Shown here piece after piece: positions 15,827-23,551 of a stretch of DNA of 64,000 nucleotides. The stretch is taken from positions 186,001-250,000 of the forward strand of contig NZ_FOKG01000003.1 of assembly GCF_900111885.1 (NCBI RefSeq), in the 5' to 3' direction. The translations under genes were made by a program, and so were the position numbers. Position 1 is the first letter of the stretch; the number at the start of each line of letters is the position of its first letter. This stretch comes from Amycolatopsis marina. Lineage in GTDB: Bacteria > Actinomycetota > Actinomycetes > Mycobacteriales > Pseudonocardiaceae. The notes under the pieces were generated by a model. It made no database searches. It was not told the origin of the DNA and worked only from the letters and a program-made list of their open reading frames with translations.

Positions 15827-15864
15827 CCAATTATTCAGAATTGGCTATGGTAAAGCTAGCCAAT
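15827..15864. promoter_or_regulatory. Candidate MocR operator with three CCAAT/ATTGG half-sites
   Basis: CCAATT (15827-15832) and AATTGG (15839-15844) form one inverted repeat. ATTGGCTA (15840-15847) and TAGCCAAT (15857-15864) form a second, overlapping one. It occupies almost the whole divergent promoter of the MocR and YczE genes, so binding would control both. Confidence 0.6.
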
Positions 15865-15883
15865 CGGGCAGATAGTTCTTCCT

Positions 15884-16519
15884 GTGCCCAAGGTTGACCT
15901 CTTCCCGGTTCGTGTGTCCGTCCACCCTTCCCGCCGACTGACCCAACTCGTGCTCGGCCTTGTCCTGTACGGCGCGAGCGCGGCCATGCTCACCAGGGCG
16001 AACCTGGGGCTCGACCCGTGGAACGTGCTCCACGAGGGCCTCACGAAACTGACCGGGCTGACCTTCGGCACGATCACGGCGATCGCCTCGGTCGCCGTGC
16101 TACTGCTGTGGATCCCCCTGCGTCAGCGGCCGGGGATCGGCACCGTGCTGAACGTCATCATCATCTCGGTGACGGTGGACCTGACCAGGATCGTGCTCCC
16201 CGAGCAGCACACCCTCGGCTGGCAGATCGCCGTGCTGGTCGGCGGCGTCGTGCTCAACGGCCTGGCGACCGCCGCCTACGTCGGTGCGCGACTCGGTCCG
16301 GGACCACGCGACGGCCTGATGACCGGGCTGGCGGCGCGCACCGGCCGTTCGGTGCGGCTGGTGCGGACCGGCATCGAGTTGACCGTGCTGGCCACCGGGT
16401 GGTTGCTCGGCGGCACGGTCGGCGTCGGCACCGCCCTGTACGCACTGGCGATCGGCCCACTGGTCCAGGCCTTCCTCCCCCTGGTCGCGTACCGCCATCG
16501 GCCGCCGGAAGTCGACTAA
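15884..16519 (+). CDS. YczE/YyaS-like integral membrane protein
   Basis: The 211-residue protein has five hydrophobic segments and the family signature ASAAMLTRANLGLDPWNVLHEGL, then GTITAIASVAVLLLWIPLRQRPG and YVGARLGPGPRDGLMTGLAART. YczE-like proteins are of unknown function, and their genes lie divergent from MocR regulators as here. The GTG at 15884 follows a weak ribosome-binding site. The gene ends in a 4-nt convergent overlap with the ClpN gene (CTAA shared by both stops). Confidence 0.85.
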   Translation: MPKVDLFPVRVSVHPSRRLTQLVLGLVLYGASAAMLTRANLGLDPWNVLHEGLTKLTGLTFGTITAIASVAVLLLWIPLRQRPGIGTVLNVIIISVTVDLTRIVLPEQHTLGWQIAVLVGGVVLNGLATAAYVGARLGPGPRDGLMTGLAARTGRSVRLVRTGIELTVLATGWLLGGTVGVGTALYALAIGPLVQAFLPLVAYRHRPPEVD

Positions 16520-17061
16520 CCGGCGGGCATGCGCGCGAGCACCTGGCGGACGGCGGCGTGGTCGACACCGTGGGCGCGCAGAATGTCGGCGACCGGACCG
16601 GGCATGGTGGTCAGCGCGAGCAGCAGGTGCTCGGCGCCGATGTGCTTGTGTCCGAGTTCCAGCGCCTCGGACAGGGTGAGCTCCAGCGCCCGCTTCGCCT
16701 CGTCGGCGAACGGGATGTGATCGGAGCCGAACCAGCGTCGCCTGCGTGGCCGCCCGGCAGCGGCGAGCGCGTTCTCCCCGTGCACCTGCTCTACGCGCTC
16801 CACGATCCGCTCGACGTCGATACCGAACGACTCCAGCGCGGCGACATCGGACGCGCTGATCCCGCCCCTTCGTCGCATCTTCGCCAACTCGTCGGCCAGC
16901 GACGCCGGTTCGACGCCGAGTTCGCCGAGCACTCCGCCCGAGGAGTCGAGCAGCGCCAGCAGCAGGTGCTCGGGCTCGATGCGTTCGGTCCGCAGCCGGA
17001 CGGCGTGTTCCTGTGCGTCGATCACGGCCACGCGGGCATCTCGGGTGAATCTCTCGAACAT
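16516..17061 (-). CDS. Stand-alone double Clp N-domain protein
   Basis: The 181-residue protein has two Clp repeat (Clp_N) units: MFERFTRDARVAVIDAQEHA with EPEHLLLALLD, and ADEAKRALELTLSEALELGHKHIGAEHLLLAL. There is no AAA+ domain, so it is an isolated adaptor/substrate-binding-like module. The upstream 68-residue HTH gene ends 5 bp away, so the pair is one operon. The function of such small ClpN proteins is not established. Confidence 0.88.
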   Translation of the reverse strand: MFERFTRDARVAVIDAQEHAVRLRTERIEPEHLLLALLDSSGGVLGELGVEPASLADELAKMRRRGGISASDVAALESFGIDVERIVERVEQVHGENALAAAGRPRRRRWFGSDHIPFADEAKRALELTLSEALELGHKHIGAEHLLLALTTMPGPVADILRAHGVDHAAVRQVLARMPAG

Positions 17062-17065
17062 CTGC

Positions 17066-17272
17066 CTACCTCCCGTACTTCTTGTGCACGGCCTGCCTGC
17101 TCACGCCCAGTTCGGTGGCGATCTCCTGCCACGACCAGCCGTTCACGCGGGCACTGCGGACCTGCACGGCCTCGAGTTGCTCCAGCAGCCGCCGCAGTGC
17201 CGCGACCGCGCGCAGTCCCACTCGGGGATCGCGGTCGCCGACCTGGGCGGCGAGATCGGTTACTTCGGTCAT
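17066..17272 (-). CDS. Small HTH protein paired with ClpN protein
   Basis: The 68-residue protein has a C-terminal helix-turn-helix (GWSWQEIATELGVSRQAVHKKYGR) after a coiled or helical N-terminus (LRAVAALRRLLEQLEAVQVRSARV). Nearest in style to the small Clp-linked HTH regulators of actinobacteria. The ATG at 17272 was chosen; upstream in-frame sequence is Arg-rich and crosses the promoter repeats. TTGAC-type half-sites just upstream suggest autoregulation. Confidence 0.85.
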   Translation of the reverse strand: MTEVTDLAAQVGDRDPRVGLRAVAALRRLLEQLEAVQVRSARVNGWSWQEIATELGVSRQAVHKKYGR

Positions 17273-17284
17273 GGGTGTCAATCT

Positions 17285-17319
17285 AGGTTGACGTGGTGAG
17301 GATGTCAACCTCAGTTGAC
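17285..17319. promoter_or_regulatory. Candidate operator upstream of HTH-ClpN operon
   Basis: AGGTTGAC (17285-17292) and GTCAACCT (17304-17311) are a perfect inverted pair. A third half-site, AGTTGAC, lies at 17313-17319 and TGTCAAT at about 17277-17283. The array covers the divergent promoter of the ClpN operon and the PP2C-like gene. Confidence 0.55.
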
Positions 17320-17337
17320 GCCCGCTAATGTCGACAG

Positions 17338-18105
17338 GTGCCCGACATCGACATCGACATCGCCGAGCAGGCAGGCGTTGGCGCGGACGGCAGGCCGCGC
17401 CCGACCGAGGACCACGTCGTCGTGCTGGACAACGCGGTCGTGCTGCTCGACGGCGCGACCTCACCGTCCCCCGACCTGCCGAGCGGCGGCTGGTACGCGG
17501 GACTGCTCACCGAGCGGCTCGCGGCGGGCCTGCGCTCCGCGCCGGACGCCGACCTCGCGCGGTTGCTCTCCTCCGCGATCGCCGACGTCGCGGCCGAGCA
17601 CGACTTGCGGATCGGCAACTCGCCGTCGAGCACGGTGGCGATGCTGCGCTGGACCGACGAGCGGGTGGACGCGCTGGTGCTCGCCGACAGCCCGATCGTC
17701 GCGTTCAGCAGGGCGGGCGTGCATGTCGTGTCCGACAACCGGATCGCCGAGCTGCGCGGTGGCGGGAAACTTCGGACCGGTGCCGACGTGCGGGCGCAGC
17801 GCAACGCTCGCGGTGGTTTCTGGGTCGCCGAGGCGGACCCCGGGGCGGCGGAGCACGCGGTACGGGCGAGCTGGCCGCGCGCCGAACTCGAAACCGTCCT
17901 GCTGGCCACCGACGGCGTCGCGATCGGGGTGGACGAGTACCGGATCCTCGACTGGCCGCAGGTGTTGAAACTGGCTCGCGCACACGGTGCGCGGGCGGTT
18001 CTCGACGCGGTGCGCGACGCCGAACTCGACGATCCGCACGCCACCCGGTGGCCGCGGCCGAAGCGGCACGATGACCAGGCACTCGCCCTGATCCACTTTC
18101 ACTGA
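17338..18105 (+). CDS. PP2C-like phosphatase domain protein
   Basis: The 255-residue protein has PP2C-type motifs: TEDHVVVLDNAVVLLDGATS near the N-terminus, SPSSTVAMLRW, VLADSPIVAF, VLLATDGVAIGVDEY, and the C-terminal RHDDQALALIHF. The Asp residues of LDGATS, ATDG and HDDQA fit metal ligands of the family. The N-terminus is compact, about the length of the shortest PP2C proteins. It probably acts on phosphoproteins, substrate unknown. The start is a GTG in the control region shared with the HTH-ClpN operon. Confidence 0.72.
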   Translation: MPDIDIDIAEQAGVGADGRPRPTEDHVVVLDNAVVLLDGATSPSPDLPSGGWYAGLLTERLAAGLRSAPDADLARLLSSAIADVAAEHDLRIGNSPSSTVAMLRWTDERVDALVLADSPIVAFSRAGVHVVSDNRIAELRGGGKLRTGADVRAQRNARGGFWVAEADPGAAEHAVRASWPRAELETVLLATDGVAIGVDEYRILDWPQVLKLARAHGARAVLDAVRDAELDDPHATRWPRPKRHDDQALALIHFH

Positions 18106-18146
18106 GCCCTGAATCACACCCAGCGGTGTTCCGGGTGAGGTGCTCG

Positions 18147-18210
18147 CACTTTCCCGGGAAAGTGTTGTAGTTGCACGCGCCGGGTATCGCACTTTCCCGG
18201 GAAAGTGCGA
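18147..18210. repeat. Two family B palindromes (B1, B2)
   Basis: B1 (18147-18164) is the 18-bp core CACTTTCCCGGGAAAGTG. B2 (18187-18210) is a 24-bp perfect palindrome built on the same core with flanking TCG/CGA. Centre to centre distance is 43 bp. They lie between two plus-strand genes, with no family A arm between them. Confidence 0.9.
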
Positions 18211-18296
18211 GGCGGATCGTCGGCACGGGTGGTTCTCAGGGGTGAATCAGGGATTTCCCGGATCACACGGAATATACTTTTCGCCAGGCTTGGTTC

Positions 18297-19022
18297 ATGG
18301 GTGACATGGGGGCACGAAGAGCCGAGGTTGTCAGTCAGGACGCGAGCAGAACCCGGCCCTGGGTGGTGACGTCGGCTTCGGCGATCGGCTGGGCGCTGTT
18401 CACGATGGTGATCCTGCACGTGGTCAGCTCGCACGACCCGGTGCTGGACACCATCAGCAGCTACGCCTTCACCGAGCGGGGAAGCGGCCTGCTGGAAGCC
18501 AGCGTGCTTTCCCTCGCGATCGGGTCGCTCGCGCTGCTCGGCGCGCTACTGGCGGCCGGGGTGGCGATGGGACAGACGGGCGCGCTCCTGTTGATCACCT
18601 GGTCGTTCGGCCTTGCCACGGCAGCCCTGTTTCCCGCGGACTTCGCCGACACCGTCGACGTGACGACCGGACGCGTCCACCAGTACGCGAGCCTGCTGGC
18701 CTTCCTCAGCCTGCCCGGCGTCGGCTTCGCGATCGCGGACCGGCTGCGCGATGTGGCGGGCATGGAACGGAGTCGGGTCCTGCTGCTGCGGGCATCGTGG
18801 ATCGGCGTGCTCAGCCTGGGCGTGTTCGGCTTGAGCTACGCCCTGAACGCGATCGGCGACGTCCCGGTGCTGCAACAGCTTTCCGCCACACTCCCCGTAG
18901 GCCTGGCACAACGAATGACCCTGCTCACCGACCTGGCCCTCCTGACCACCCTCGTCCTGGTCGCCGCCAAAGCCCCTGGTGCGTCTGCAAGTACCACCAA
19001 GCAAGGTCAACTTCGCCACTAA
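18297..19022 (+). CDS. DUF998 family membrane protein
   Basis: The 241-residue protein has six hydrophobic segments. DUF998 features include HDPVLDTISSYAFTERGSG early on, then FPADFADTVDVTTGRVHQYASLLAFLSLPG. The function is unknown. The last 14 codons (residues 228-241, GASASTTKQGQLRH) and the TAA stop lie inside the left arm of a family A repeat (18978-19130), so the C-terminus has been rewritten by the repeat. Confidence 0.82.
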   Translation: MGDMGARRAEVVSQDASRTRPWVVTSASAIGWALFTMVILHVVSSHDPVLDTISSYAFTERGSGLLEASVLSLAIGSLALLGALLAAGVAMGQTGALLLITWSFGLATAALFPADFADTVDVTTGRVHQYASLLAFLSLPGVGFAIADRLRDVAGMERSRVLLLRASWIGVLSLGVFGLSYALNAIGDVPVLQQLSATLPVGLAQRMTLLTDLALLTTLVLVAAKAPGASASTTKQGQLRH

Positions 19023-19130
19023 CCGCTACCAAGCGAAGTGCTCCGCACGGCCACTCAAGGGCGTACAAGCCCCGCTTGGTAGCGGTTGGTGACGCTGTCG
19101 ATCTTGCTTGGGTGTACTTGCAGACGCTCC
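18978..19130. repeat. Family A dispersed repeat, inverted pair (A3)
   Basis: The left arm (18978 to about 19035) starts GGTGCGTCTGCAAGTACC. The right arm (about 19073-19130) ends GTACTTGCAGACGCTCC. About 38 bp separate the arms, compared with 9 bp in the 2470-2590 copy. The left arm encodes the end of the DUF998 gene, and the right arm lies about 50 bp before the amidase ATG. Confidence 0.9.
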
Positions 19131-19151
19131 AAACCCGCGGGCGATGGTACT

Positions 19152-19167
19152 GTTCGTTCGAACGAAC
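19152..19167. promoter_or_regulatory. Candidate TetR operator ahead of the amidase gene
   Basis: GTTCGTTCGAACGAAC is a perfect 16-bp palindrome ending 14 bp before the amidase ATG. The second gene of the operon encodes a TetR-family repressor, so autoregulation is likely. Confidence 0.65.
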
Positions 19168-19181
19168 GAATGGGGATTGCG

Positions 19182-20555
19182 ATGGGTGCAGAGGTTGCGT
19201 TCGCGGGGCTGGGCAGCCAAGCGGCGTCGCTTGCCGAGGGGCGAACGTCCGCTGTCGCGCTGGCCACCGAAGCCTTTGCGCGGATCGAGCGGGCGCAGCA
19301 GACACTGAACGCGTTCCGGTTTCTGCGTCAGGAGCAGGCGATGGCGGAGGCCGCCGACGCGGACCGGCGGCTGGCCGCAGGGGAACGGTCGCCACTGCTC
19401 GGCGTGCCGGTCGCGATCAAGGACGACGTGGACATCGCGGGCCTGCCGACCGCGTTCGGCTGCGCGGGCGACTTTCCGGTGCGGGACAACGACTCCGAGG
19501 TCGTCCGGCGACTCAAGGACGCCGGTGCCGTGATCGTCGGCAAGACCAACACCCCGGAGATCGGACAGTGGCCGTTCACCGAGAGCTCCGCGTTCGGCGC
19601 CACCCGCAACCCCTGGCACACCGACTACTCCCCCGGCGGATCGTCCGGTGGTTCGGCGGCGGCCGTGGCTGCCGGACTGGTGTCCGCGGCCCTCGGCTCC
19701 GACGGCGCGGGCTCGGTGCGGATTCCGGCCGCCTGGAACAACCTCGTCGGCATCAAGACCCAGCGCGGCCTCGTGCCCAGCACGCCGGAGCCGGAACTCT
19801 TCCACGGACTGACCGTCATCGGCCCACTCGCCAGAACAGTCGCCGACGCCGCTCTGCTGCTCGACGTCGTCGCGGGCACCGGCCACCGCCACCAGCACGC
19901 GGCACAGCGCACCCCGGACCGGTTGCGCATCGGCCTGTCCATCCGAATCCCTTTCACCGCAACGAAAACCCGGCTCGACCCGGTCGTCCGCCAGGCAGTC
20001 GCCCGGCTCGCGGGCACGCTGGCCGAACTCGGGCACGAGGTCGTTCCGGCCGAGCCGCGCTACGGCCTGATCGGACTGGACTTCCTTCCGCGCTCACTGG
20101 CCGGGGTGCACGACTGGGTGGGCCGCGTGCCCGACACAGCCGTGCTCGATCCGCGAACCAGGGCCAACGCGCGAACCGGATCGTGGCTGCACGGCCACGC
20201 GCTGCGCCTGTCCCGCAAAGCCGAACCACTGCTACATCGGCAGGTAGGTGCGGTCTTCCGCGACATCGACGTGCTACTCGCACCAACCACGGCGACCCCA
20301 CCGCCGCGCATCGGTAGGTTCGACGGCCTCAGCGGGTGGCAGACCGACCAGGCGATGATCGCCGCCTGCCCCTACGCCTGGCCCTGGAACGTGCTGGGCT
20401 GGCCGGGGGTGAACGTGCCCGCCGGCCTCACACCCGACGGCCTGCCGCTGGGTGCACAGCTGCTCGGGCAGGAAGGCACCGAGGAACGGCTGATCTCGCT
20501 GGCCGCGGAGCTGGAGACGGTGGAGCGCTGGCACGAGCGGAAGCCCCCCGCGTGA
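19182..20555 (+). CDS. Amidase signature-family hydrolase
   Basis: The 457-residue protein has the Ser-cisSer-Lys triad: Lys80 in GVPVAIKDD, cis-Ser154 in SPGGSSGGSAAAVAAG and nucleophile Ser178 in GSDGAGSVRIPA. This fits amidases acting on carboxamides; the substrate cannot be predicted. The ATG at 19182 lies 5 nt after GGGGA and is preferred over earlier in-frame codons that fall inside the repeat and the operator. It overlaps the TetR gene by 4 bp (GTGA). Confidence 0.92.
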   Translation: MGAEVAFAGLGSQAASLAEGRTSAVALATEAFARIERAQQTLNAFRFLRQEQAMAEAADADRRLAAGERSPLLGVPVAIKDDVDIAGLPTAFGCAGDFPVRDNDSEVVRRLKDAGAVIVGKTNTPEIGQWPFTESSAFGATRNPWHTDYSPGGSSGGSAAAVAAGLVSAALGSDGAGSVRIPAAWNNLVGIKTQRGLVPSTPEPELFHGLTVIGPLARTVADAALLLDVVAGTGHRHQHAAQRTPDRLRIGLSIRIPFTATKTRLDPVVRQAVARLAGTLAELGHEVVPAEPRYGLIGLDFLPRSLAGVHDWVGRVPDTAVLDPRTRANARTGSWLHGHALRLSRKAEPLLHRQVGAVFRDIDVLLAPTTATPPPRIGRFDGLSGWQTDQAMIAACPYAWPWNVLGWPGVNVPAGLTPDGLPLGAQLLGQEGTEERLISLAAELETVERWHERKPPA

Positions 20556-21109
20556 GCACCAGGAAGAAAATCCTCCGCGCGTCGCTGCGCGTGATCGGCG
20601 AGCAGGGGGTGGCGGGGCTGACCAACCGGCGGATCGCCGCCGAGGCCGGGGTCTCGCTCGGCTCGCTGACTTACCACTTCCCCAGCCAGACGGAGCTGCT
20701 GCGCGAGGCGATGCTGTTGTTCGCCGAGGACGAGACGCGGCAACTCGCCGGTCTCGCGGAGGCGCAGCGGGGCGGGAACCCTTCGGTGCGGGAAGCCGCG
20801 GCCACGGTGGAGCGCGTTCTGGAACAGATGACCTTCGGCACCGACGAGATCGCACCTCTGGAGCTGTATCTGCAGGCCGGACGCGACCCCGCGCTGCGCG
20901 ATGCGACGCAGCGGTGTTTTGCCGCCTACGACGACTTGGCGCTGACCATCCTGCGCACGCTCGGCGTGCCGGACGCCGAGCGGCTCGCCGGTCCGGTCGT
21001 GGCGCTGATCGCCGGACTGCAACTGCGCAGGCTGGCGACCGGCGCCACCAGCGCGACACCGGCCGCGGACTCGCTGCTCATGCTGATCCAGGGCGCGGCA
21101 GCCGACTGA
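20552..21109 (+). CDS. TetR-family repressor coupled to the amidase
   Basis: The 185-residue protein has the N-terminal TetR HTH (KILRASLRVIGEQGVAGLTNRRIAAEAGVSLGSLTYHF) and a helical ligand-binding domain. Its GTG overlaps the amidase stop, so translation is coupled. The palindrome at 19152 in front of the amidase is the probable binding site, giving self-regulation and amidase control by an unknown ligand. Confidence 0.9.
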   Translation: MSTRKKILRASLRVIGEQGVAGLTNRRIAAEAGVSLGSLTYHFPSQTELLREAMLLFAEDETRQLAGLAEAQRGGNPSVREAAATVERVLEQMTFGTDEIAPLELYLQAGRDPALRDATQRCFAAYDDLALTILRTLGVPDAERLAGPVVALIAGLQLRRLATGATSATPAADSLLMLIQGAAAD

Positions 21110-21119
21110 AACCGCCATG

Positions 21120-21134
21120 GTTTGCATTGCAAAC
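21120..21134. promoter_or_regulatory. 15-bp palindrome upstream of membrane protein/winged-helix pair
   Basis: GTTTGCA-T-TGCAAAC is a perfect palindrome with a single central base, 52 bp before the GTG of the membrane protein. The second gene of the operon is a winged-helix protein, the probable binder (inference). Confidence 0.5.
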
Positions 21135-21186
21135 CGGTTTGGCTCGCTGTACGGTCAACTCCTGTCAGCGCTCCTGGGGAGGAATC

Positions 21187-21771
21187 GTGAACGATCGCGC
21201 CAAGCTGGAAAGAGTCCGCTTCGTCACCGCACACTTCGAGTACCTACAAGGACTCGCGACCGTGCCGGTGCTCATCTGGGTCGGCCTGGCGATGGCCTAC
21301 GCGGGCGACTGGATCAACGGGTGGGTCGTCCTGGCCGCGACGCCACCGCTGGCGCTGGCGGCCATCGCGGCACTCGCTCACTACCGTCGCACTTACGGCC
21401 AGGTGCGACAGCCCGAAACCAAGGCGCACAAGGGTGTGCTGCTCTGGCCCACCGCCGCCGTCATCGCGGTCATGCTCCTGGTGGGCAGCCTCAACCTCAC
21501 GCTGCCGATCGGCGTCGAGGGCCTCGTTCTGGCGGGCGCGGCGCTGGCGGGCGCCTGGTTCCTGCGCCCGCTCGCCCCGGCGATGCTGCTGGTGAGCATG
21601 GCCGCGCTGATCGTGAGCCTGCTCCCGTTGGGTGGCCCCGATGGTCCGCATCCACTGTCCGACACCGAAATGTGGATCCTGGCGCTCTGCGGGGCCGGTG
21701 CCGTGGTGCAGGTGTGGGGTCACCTGCTGCTGCGGCGCACTCTCGGAGCCAGGGAGGCCACGAGCGCGTGA
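21187..21771 (+). CDS. Membrane protein, function unknown
   Basis: The 194-residue protein has about six hydrophobic segments (e.g. VLIWVGLAMAYAGDWINGWV, AVIAVMLLVGSLNLTLPIGV, WFLRPLAPAMLLVSMAALIV). GGGGAGG lies ahead of the GTG at 21187. No domain is recognised. It is joined to the winged-helix gene by a 4-bp overlap, a layout often seen for a membrane protein and the regulator that controls it. Confidence 0.75.
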   Translation: MNDRAKLERVRFVTAHFEYLQGLATVPVLIWVGLAMAYAGDWINGWVVLAATPPLALAAIAALAHYRRTYGQVRQPETKAHKGVLLWPTAAVIAVMLLVGSLNLTLPIGVEGLVLAGAALAGAWFLRPLAPAMLLVSMAALIVSLLPLGGPDGPHPLSDTEMWILALCGAGAVVQVWGHLLLRRTLGAREATSA

Positions 21772-22130
21772 ACGGACCGTTCGAGGAACTCGCCGGACTG
21801 GACAAGCTGATCCACGAACCCGCCCGGCTGGCGATCACCACCGCCCTCAGCGCGTGCGAGCAGGCCGACTTCCTGTTCCTGCAACGACTGACCGGGCTGT
21901 CGAAGGGCAACCTGTCCGCGCATCTCAGCAAACTGGAGACGGGCGGACTGGTGACGATCAGCAAGCGGTTCAGCGGCAAGCGCCCGGAGACCTGGGTCCG
22001 GCTGACGAGCGAGGGCAGCAAGGCGTTGGCCGCACATTGGGAACGGCTCGACGCGCTGCACAAGCAGGCGCGTGACTGGACTAACGCACCTGGTCGAGAA
22101 GGGCCTGCCAGGGCACCCGGGGCACGGTGA
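21768..22130 (+). CDS. Winged-helix transcriptional regulator
   Basis: The 120-residue protein has a MarR/ArsR-like winged helix: LDKLIHEPARLAITTALSACEQADFLFLQRLTGLSKGNLSAHLSKLE, then a wing VTISKRFSGKRPETWVRLT. This matches small HTH proteins of the YjdC/PadR-like transcriptional regulator type. The GTG overlaps the upstream stop. Its last 50 bp overlap the 3' end of the convergent DUF397 gene, an unusually long antisense overlap. Confidence 0.85.
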   Translation: MNGPFEELAGLDKLIHEPARLAITTALSACEQADFLFLQRLTGLSKGNLSAHLSKLETGGLVTISKRFSGKRPETWVRLTSEGSKALAAHWERLDALHKQARDWTNAPGREGPARAPGAR

Positions 22131-22266
22131 GGGCGCCGCCGGGCCGGTCCTTGGTGTCGCGGACCAGCACCTGGTCGGCACGGTGCCCGACCTCGACACA
22201 GTCACCACCGTTGGTGCTGTAGCTGCTGGTGCGCCAGGTGACGCCATCCGGCTCAGGCACGTTCAT
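22081..22266 (-). CDS. DUF397 domain-containing protein
   Basis: The 61-residue DUF397 protein (TWRTSSYSTNGGDCVEVGHRA, then VLVRDTKDRPGG, ending PWQALLDQVR) follows an XRE/DUF5753 gene, as at the other such locus (1653). The ATG at 22266 follows GAGAGG and lies 14 bp inside the end of the XRE gene, so the genes are translationally linked. Confidence 0.88.
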   Translation of the reverse strand: MNVPEPDGVTWRTSSYSTNGGDCVEVGHRADQVLVRDTKDRPGGALTVPRVPWQALLDQVR

Positions 22267-23128
22267 CGCGATCCTCTCCCGAGGGGTACAGCTCGGTTGC
22301 CAGGCTGGCAATCAGCTCTCGCGATTGTCCCTCATCAAGCGCCTTTCCCGCGAGGCCATGCAAGATTCGGCGATAAGCGGCAATTTCCACCGGCTCCTCA
22401 AGGAAGAGGCAGGACGTCTCGCTGTCGAGGTACACCACTGGCTTGAACTCGATGAACTCCATCAACTCGAACTGGCCAGCGATCCCCGGGTGTCCACCGA
22501 CCGATGCAGGGATCACCTGTATTGCGACGTACGGGCGCACCGACATTCGCAGCAGGTGGTGCAGCTGATCCGATCTGATGTCCGGAGCACCGATGGGGAG
22601 GCGGAGAGCATATTCGTGAATGAAGAAGGTAAATCGAACCGATGGTTGCCTGCTGAACAGGCTCTGCCGAGCCAGCCGGGCTGCCACCCTGTCTTCGATC
22701 TCATCGGCTGGTGCATTGCCGGTCTCGGCCATCAACTCCCGCGCGTAGTCCCCTGTCTGCAACAACCCAGGCACAATCACCGGTTGGAACTGTCCGATGC
22801 TCACCGCCTTGTCCTCGTGGTCGATTAGCGTGCGGAGTTGCTTCGGCAGGCGGTCGCCGTGCTGCTGGAGCCAGCCCGGCGTGCCCTGATCGCGAGCGAG
22901 CTGGATCAGTCGTTCGCGCTCGCCCCCCTTCACCTCGCAGATGGCGAGGATGCTCACCACTTCCATTTCCGTCCCGCCGCGTTTCCCGGTCAGAATCCGG
23001 GAAACCCGGCTCTGCGACCAGCCGAGCTTGCGCCCGATCTCACTGCCGCTGATTCCGGCCCTGCGCATGACAGCACGCAGCCCCTCGCCCAGCTCCCGGC
23101 TGCGGACTGTGGTTTCGCGGTCCTCCAT
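22253..23128 (-). CDS. Scr1-family XRE regulator (HTH plus DUF5753)
   Basis: The protein of about 291 residues has an XRE HTH (ELGEGLRAVMRRAGISGSEIGRKLGWSQSRVSRILTGKRG) and DUF5753 (VIVPGLLQTGDYARELM; VAIQVIPASVGGHPG). The ATG at 23128 is chosen; the long upstream in-frame stretch crosses the operator-like repeats of the divergent promoter. It pairs with a DUF397 gene downstream and with two small Cys-rich genes divergently transcribed. Confidence 0.9.
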   Translation of the reverse strand: MEDRETTVRSRELGEGLRAVMRRAGISGSEIGRKLGWSQSRVSRILTGKRGGTEMEVVSILAICEVKGGERERLIQLARDQGTPGWLQQHGDRLPKQLRTLIDHEDKAVSIGQFQPVIVPGLLQTGDYARELMAETGNAPADEIEDRVAARLARQSLFSRQPSVRFTFFIHEYALRLPIGAPDIRSDQLHHLLRMSVRPYVAIQVIPASVGGHPGIAGQFELMEFIEFKPVVYLDSETSCLFLEEPVEIAAYRRILHGLAGKALDEGQSRELIASLATELYPSGEDRDERA

Positions 23129-23173
23129 GTGGTCGAAAGTAGACCGCGCGCAAGCGGTGTCATGGCGGCGCGC

Positions 23174-23215
23174 GGACATATCCCCCGAAGAGGCGCGGGT
23201 ATGTCCACAGGACAC
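23174..23215. promoter_or_regulatory. Operator-like repeats in the XRE/mini-protein divergent promoter
   Basis: GGACATA (23174-23180) and TATGTCC (23200-23206) are an inverted pair. The overlapping TGTCC-ACA-GGACA at 23203-23215 repeats the same half-site. They fill the 114-bp promoter between the XRE gene and the small Cys-rich gene pair. Confidence 0.5.
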
Positions 23216-23242
23216 AGGGTTGGCTGTAGTGGGAGGCAGACC

Positions 23243-23551
23243 ATGACCACAGTTCCCGCCGCACTGGCGGAGGCGTACGCGTTGCTACGCGAGGATTTGT
23301 ACGACCATCTCGACCGCGCCGAGTTCCTCGCGATGCAGTGCACCCACTGGGACACAGCGGACATCGCGACGGCGCGCAGGCTCATCCCGGACCTGGTGGA
23401 CGTCGTCCGCGCAGCGCTGGCACAGCACGAAACGGGGCCGCACGGCCGCTGTCGAGGCTGTCTTCGCAGCTGGCCGTGCGACACCGTCGTGGCGATCCAT
23501 CGCACGATCAAGGACCGCGACCGTGCGCTCGTCGCGCTGGCCGCCTCATGA
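23243..23551 (+). CDS. Small Cys-rich protein of the XRE/DUF397 locus
   Basis: The 102-residue protein is largely helical (LAEAYALLREDLYDHLDRAEFLAMQ) and carries a C-x2-C-x4-C motif (CRGCLRSWPC) with nearby His residues, suggesting a zinc site. GGGAGG precedes the ATG. It overlaps the next gene by 4 bp and is divergent from the XRE gene. The family is not recognised. Confidence 0.7.
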   Translation: MTTVPAALAEAYALLREDLYDHLDRAEFLAMQCTHWDTADIATARRLIPDLVDVVRAALAQHETGPHGRCRGCLRSWPCDTVVAIHRTIKDRDRALVALAAS

